Below the pieces are notes generated by a model. It ran no database searches. It was not told the origin of the DNA and saw only the letters and a list, made by a program, of their open reading frames with translations. Position numbers and translations under genes: made by a program. 64,000 nt of DNA from Streptomyces bicolor (GTDB lineage: Bacteria; Actinomycetota; Actinomycetes; Streptomycetales; Streptomycetaceae), in assembly GCF_000719285.1 (NCBI RefSeq), contig NZ_JOFS01000024.1:1-64000 (forward strand), given 5' to 3'. Positions 61,789 through 64,000 of this stretch are shown here, one piece after another (positions within the stretch are counted from its first letter, which is position 1; every line of letters begins with the position of its first letter).

Positions 61789-62582
61789 GCCACTACCCGG
61801 GCGCGGGTCCCACCGTGTACGACCCCATGACGCTGCCCTCCGACGACAACGTCAACGCTTACACCTTCTGCGTGGAGCTCAAGGGGAGCCAGTGGTTCCT
61901 GCAGAAGGGGAAGATGATCGCCTACTACGGCCAGATGGAGTTCAACGGCGTCGGGCAGGGGCGACTGGACCGCCTTGTCCGTACGTCCTTTCATTCGCCA
62001 CTGCACGCGAGCGACTGGGTCGTCGCCGAGGGCTCGGGCAAGATGCTGCTGGCCGACCGGGCCTTCGACGTGAACTCGTACGACCTCGAAGACGGCAATC
62101 TGACCATTCGCTCGGGCAACCTGCTCGCTTTTCAGCCAAGTCTCGCGCTCAAGCAATCGATTGTGCCGGGTTTTCTGACCCTCATCGGAACCGGGAAGTT
62201 CGTGGCCGCATCTAACGGTCCGGTGGTGTTCATGGAACCCCCGATCCGGGTGGACCCGCAGGCGCTCGTCGGCTGGGCCGACTGCCCGTCGCCGTGTCAC
62301 CACTACGACCATGGCTACATGACCGGCGTAATGGGCGGTCTACGTGCACTGACGGGCCTCGGAGGGGCCTCCGGAGAGGAGCATCAGTTCGAGTTCGTCG
62401 GAGCCGGCACCGTACTGCTCCAGTCGACCGAGACCCTCATGGCCGAGCAGGCCACGGGGGCGGTGCCGCCGGACGCCGGAGTACCCGGTTCCGGCGGGAC
62501 GCACACAGGCCCTTCACAAGTGGCTGGAGCACAGCGCCTTCCCGGACAGCTGGGAGACCTCCAGCGTCGCTTCGGGCTGTGA
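61785..62582 (+). CDS. AIM24-family protein, third of three
   Basis: A 265-residue more divergent AIM24 protein. AYTFCVELKGSQWFLQKGKM, AYYGQMEFNGVGQGRLDRLV and TEHQFEF-like SGEEHQFEFVGAGTVLLQST are conserved. It has an extra C-terminal tail of about 45 Gly/Pro/Ser-rich residues. The GTG start overlaps the stop of the second copy (GTGA). Confidence 0.85.
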   Translation: MSHYPGAGPTVYDPMTLPSDDNVNAYTFCVELKGSQWFLQKGKMIAYYGQMEFNGVGQGRLDRLVRTSFHSPLHASDWVVAEGSGKMLLADRAFDVNSYDLEDGNLTIRSGNLLAFQPSLALKQSIVPGFLTLIGTGKFVAASNGPVVFMEPPIRVDPQALVGWADCPSPCHHYDHGYMTGVMGGLRALTGLGGASGEEHQFEFVGAGTVLLQSTETLMAEQATGAVPPDAGVPGSGGTHTGPSQVAGAQRLPGQLGDLQRRFGL

Positions 62583-62694
62583 GCGGTAGTCTGCGGAGTG
62601 TGACATCGAACGTGTGAGCACACAGGCTTCACATGATCGGGTCATAGAAAACCCTCACTAGTTCGCCTTTCAACTTCTTAGGTAGACTTCATTC

Positions 62695-63171
62695 ATGGAG
62701 ACCGAGACGGCCACGCGCTGGCTGACCGATGCGGAGCAGTGCGCCTGGCGCACCCACCTGGAGGTCAACAGGCTGTTGACGTACCAGCTCGAAAAGGACC
62801 TGCAGCCGTTCGGCCTGACAATGAACGACTACGAGATCCTGGTGAATCTCTCCGAGTCGGAGGACGTACGGATGCGGATGAGCGACCTCGCGTCCGCCAC
62901 CCTCCAGTCCAAGAGCCGCCTCTCCCACCAGATCACCCGGATGGAGAACGCGAACCTGGTCCGGCGTGAGAACTGCGAGTCCGACCGCCGCGGGCTCTAC
63001 GCGGTCCTCACCGACCACGGCATGGAGACCATGAAGAAGGTCGCGCCGCACCATGTGGCGTCCGTGCGGAGACACTTCATCGACCTGCTGTCCCCCGAGG
63101 CCCTGACAGAGCTCGACAAGGGCCTCAAGCCCATCGCGGAGCACCTGCGCGGCCAGCGCGGCCGCCCGTAA
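62695..63171 (+). CDS. absC: AbsC-like MarR-family regulator
   Basis: A 158-residue MarR protein. The winged helix reads LTMNDYEILVNLSESEDVRM, then MSDLASATLQSKSRLSHQIT (recognition helix) and the wing VRRENCESDRRGLYAVLTDH. I identify it as AbsC (SCO5405) from memory of the sequence and its place next to a sensor kinase. In S. coelicolor AbsC responds to zinc and affects antibiotic production. The ATG at 62695 follows an AT-rich leader (62630-62690) that probably holds its promoter and operator. It converges on the kinase gene. Confidence 0.75.
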   Translation: METETATRWLTDAEQCAWRTHLEVNRLLTYQLEKDLQPFGLTMNDYEILVNLSESEDVRMRMSDLASATLQSKSRLSHQITRMENANLVRRENCESDRRGLYAVLTDHGMETMKKVAPHHVASVRRHFIDLLSPEALTELDKGLKPIAEHLRGQRGRP

Positions 63172-63199
63172 CCCGGGCGAGTCCAGCGCCTGGCCCGCC

Positions 63200-64000
63200 C
63201 TAGCGAGCCTGCGGCAGGCGGAGTTCGAACAGGGCTCCGCCCGCCGGTGCCCGGCGCACGGTGAGTGTTCCGCCGTGCCGTACGGCGACGTCGCGGGCGA
63301 TGGCCAGGCCAAGACCGGCGCCGCCGTCGTCGCGGCTGCGGGCCTCGTCGAGCCGTACGAACCGCTCGAAGATCCGCTCCCGGTCGGCCTCGGCCACTCC
63401 GTCCCCGTCGTCGGCGACGGCCACGACGGCCCAGGCGCCCTCCCCGGCCCCCCGGCCCCCGTCTCGCCGAACGGTCACGGTGACCGCCGAACGGGCGTGC
63501 CGCTCGGCGTTGTCCAGCAGGTTGGTGAGCACCCGGCCCACCTGTCCCCGCGACCCGGCCACGTCCACGTCCTGCGCCTGAACAGTGACGTTCGCCCGCC
63601 CCTCGGCCTCCTCGCGGGCCAGCGCCCCGAGGTCGAACCGCGTGTCACTCGGCCGCTCCCCCGCGTCCAGGCGGGCAAGGAGCAGCAGGTCGGCGGCGAG
63701 GCCCTGGAGCCGTACGGTGTCCTCCACCGCTCCGTCGAGGTCCAGCAGCTCGGGGTGCGCCGCGCCCACTTCCAGCTGGGTGCGCAGGGAGGCGATCGGG
63801 CTGCGCAGTTCGTGCGAGGCGTCGGCGACGAAACGGCGCTGGCGCTCCACGGAGGTCTCCAGGGCGGCCAGCGTCTCGTTGGTGGTGCGGGCGAGCCTGG
63901 CCACCTCGTCGTGCGTGTCCGGCACCGGCACACGGCGCGCGAGGTCCTCGGACTGGGTGATCGCGGCCATCTCGGCGCGGATGCCCTCGACGGGGCGCAG
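63200..64000 (-). CDS. Sensor histidine kinase, C-terminal part (5' end outside window)
   Basis: The frame remains open to base 64000, so the start and the sensor/membrane part lie beyond the window. Visible are the HAMP end (AAITQSEDLARRVPVPDTHD with EVARLARTTNETLAALE), the H-box RFVADASHELRSPIASLRTQ, N-box LTNLLDNAERHA, G1 VADDGDGVAEADRERIFERF and G2 GGAGLGLAIARDV. It is a class I EnvZ/PhoR-type kinase. The cognate regulator presumably follows outside the window. Confidence 0.93.
   Translation of the reverse strand: MRPVEGIRAEMAAITQSEDLARRVPVPDTHDEVARLARTTNETLAALETSVERQRRFVADASHELRSPIASLRTQLEVGAAHPELLDLDGAVEDTVRLQGLAADLLLLARLDAGERPSDTRFDLGALAREEAEGRANVTVQAQDVDVAGSRGQVGRVLTNLLDNAERHARSAVTVTVRRDGGRGAGEGAWAVVAVADDGDGVAEADRERIFERFVRLDEARSRDDGGAGLGLAIARDVAVRHGGTLTVRRAPAGGALFELRLPQAR

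Overview
The window is high-GC actinobacterial DNA with codon use, GTG/TTG starts and gene content typical of Streptomyces (glycogen/trehalose branch genes, a whiE-type spore-pigment polyketide cluster, isobutyryl-CoA mutase, an AbsC-like MarR protein next to a sensor kinase). From memory, the gene order follows the SCO5442 to SCO5404 stretch of S. coelicolor, with extra genes inserted. This was not checked by any search.

Layout. (1) 1-4728: end of treS, maltokinase and glgB, the maltose-1-phosphate/GlgE branch of alpha-glucan metabolism. The glgB copy appears to lack an internal block of about 65 codons. (2) 4747-10350: a HelD/HelR-type RNA polymerase-recycling helicase, a merR-trx operon, an Lrp regulator, an NAD-dependent epimerase-like reductase and an aldo/keto reductase. 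(3) 10370-16614: an AAA ATPase, a MarR remnant, a C4-dicarboxylate symporter and a divergent CitA/CitB-type two-component system that probably controls it. (4) 16640-25875: a conflict-system island. It holds a TPR remnant, a small membrane protein, a nucleoside phosphorylase-fold protein ending in an amyloid-like signalling motif, and two NB-ARC-TPR (NLR-like) proteins. One of these carries the same motif at its N terminus. A sugar ABC transporter operon sits between the two NLR genes. (5) 25977-33451: an FMN-binding oxidase, an HTH regulator, then the overflow carbon module pfkA / pta-ackA / pyk. (6) 33562-43000: a 1,655-residue secreted polymorphic toxin (signal peptide, ricin lectin, Ala-rich coiled coil, Hint, RNase A-like tip), a candidate immunity gene behind it, and a DUF6230/DUF6114/acidic secreted protein group. 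(7) 43640-49524: a YbbN/CnoX-type thioredoxin-TPR, a TetR regulator, an orphan paralogue of the candidate immunity gene, icmA, a DUF3817 membrane protein and a MarR regulator. (8) 49588-59356: an aromatic type II polyketide cluster with all WhiE core functions (ORFI to ORFVII), a WhiE ORFVIII-type flavin hydroxylase in an unusual position, a P450, an amidohydrolase and a second small SchA-like protein. (9) 59678-64000: a thiamine-binding-type MTH1187 protein, a second DUF3817 protein, three tandem AIM24 proteins, an AbsC-like regulator and a truncated sensor kinase.

The most interesting items are the shared amyloid-like motif linking the phosphorylase effector with an NLR 5.5 kb away (and a possible frameshifted effector-NLR fusion), the toxin with its duplicated-domain partner family, the variant pigment cluster, and the apparent glgB deletion. 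No tRNA, rRNA, CRISPR array or intact insertion sequence was recognised.
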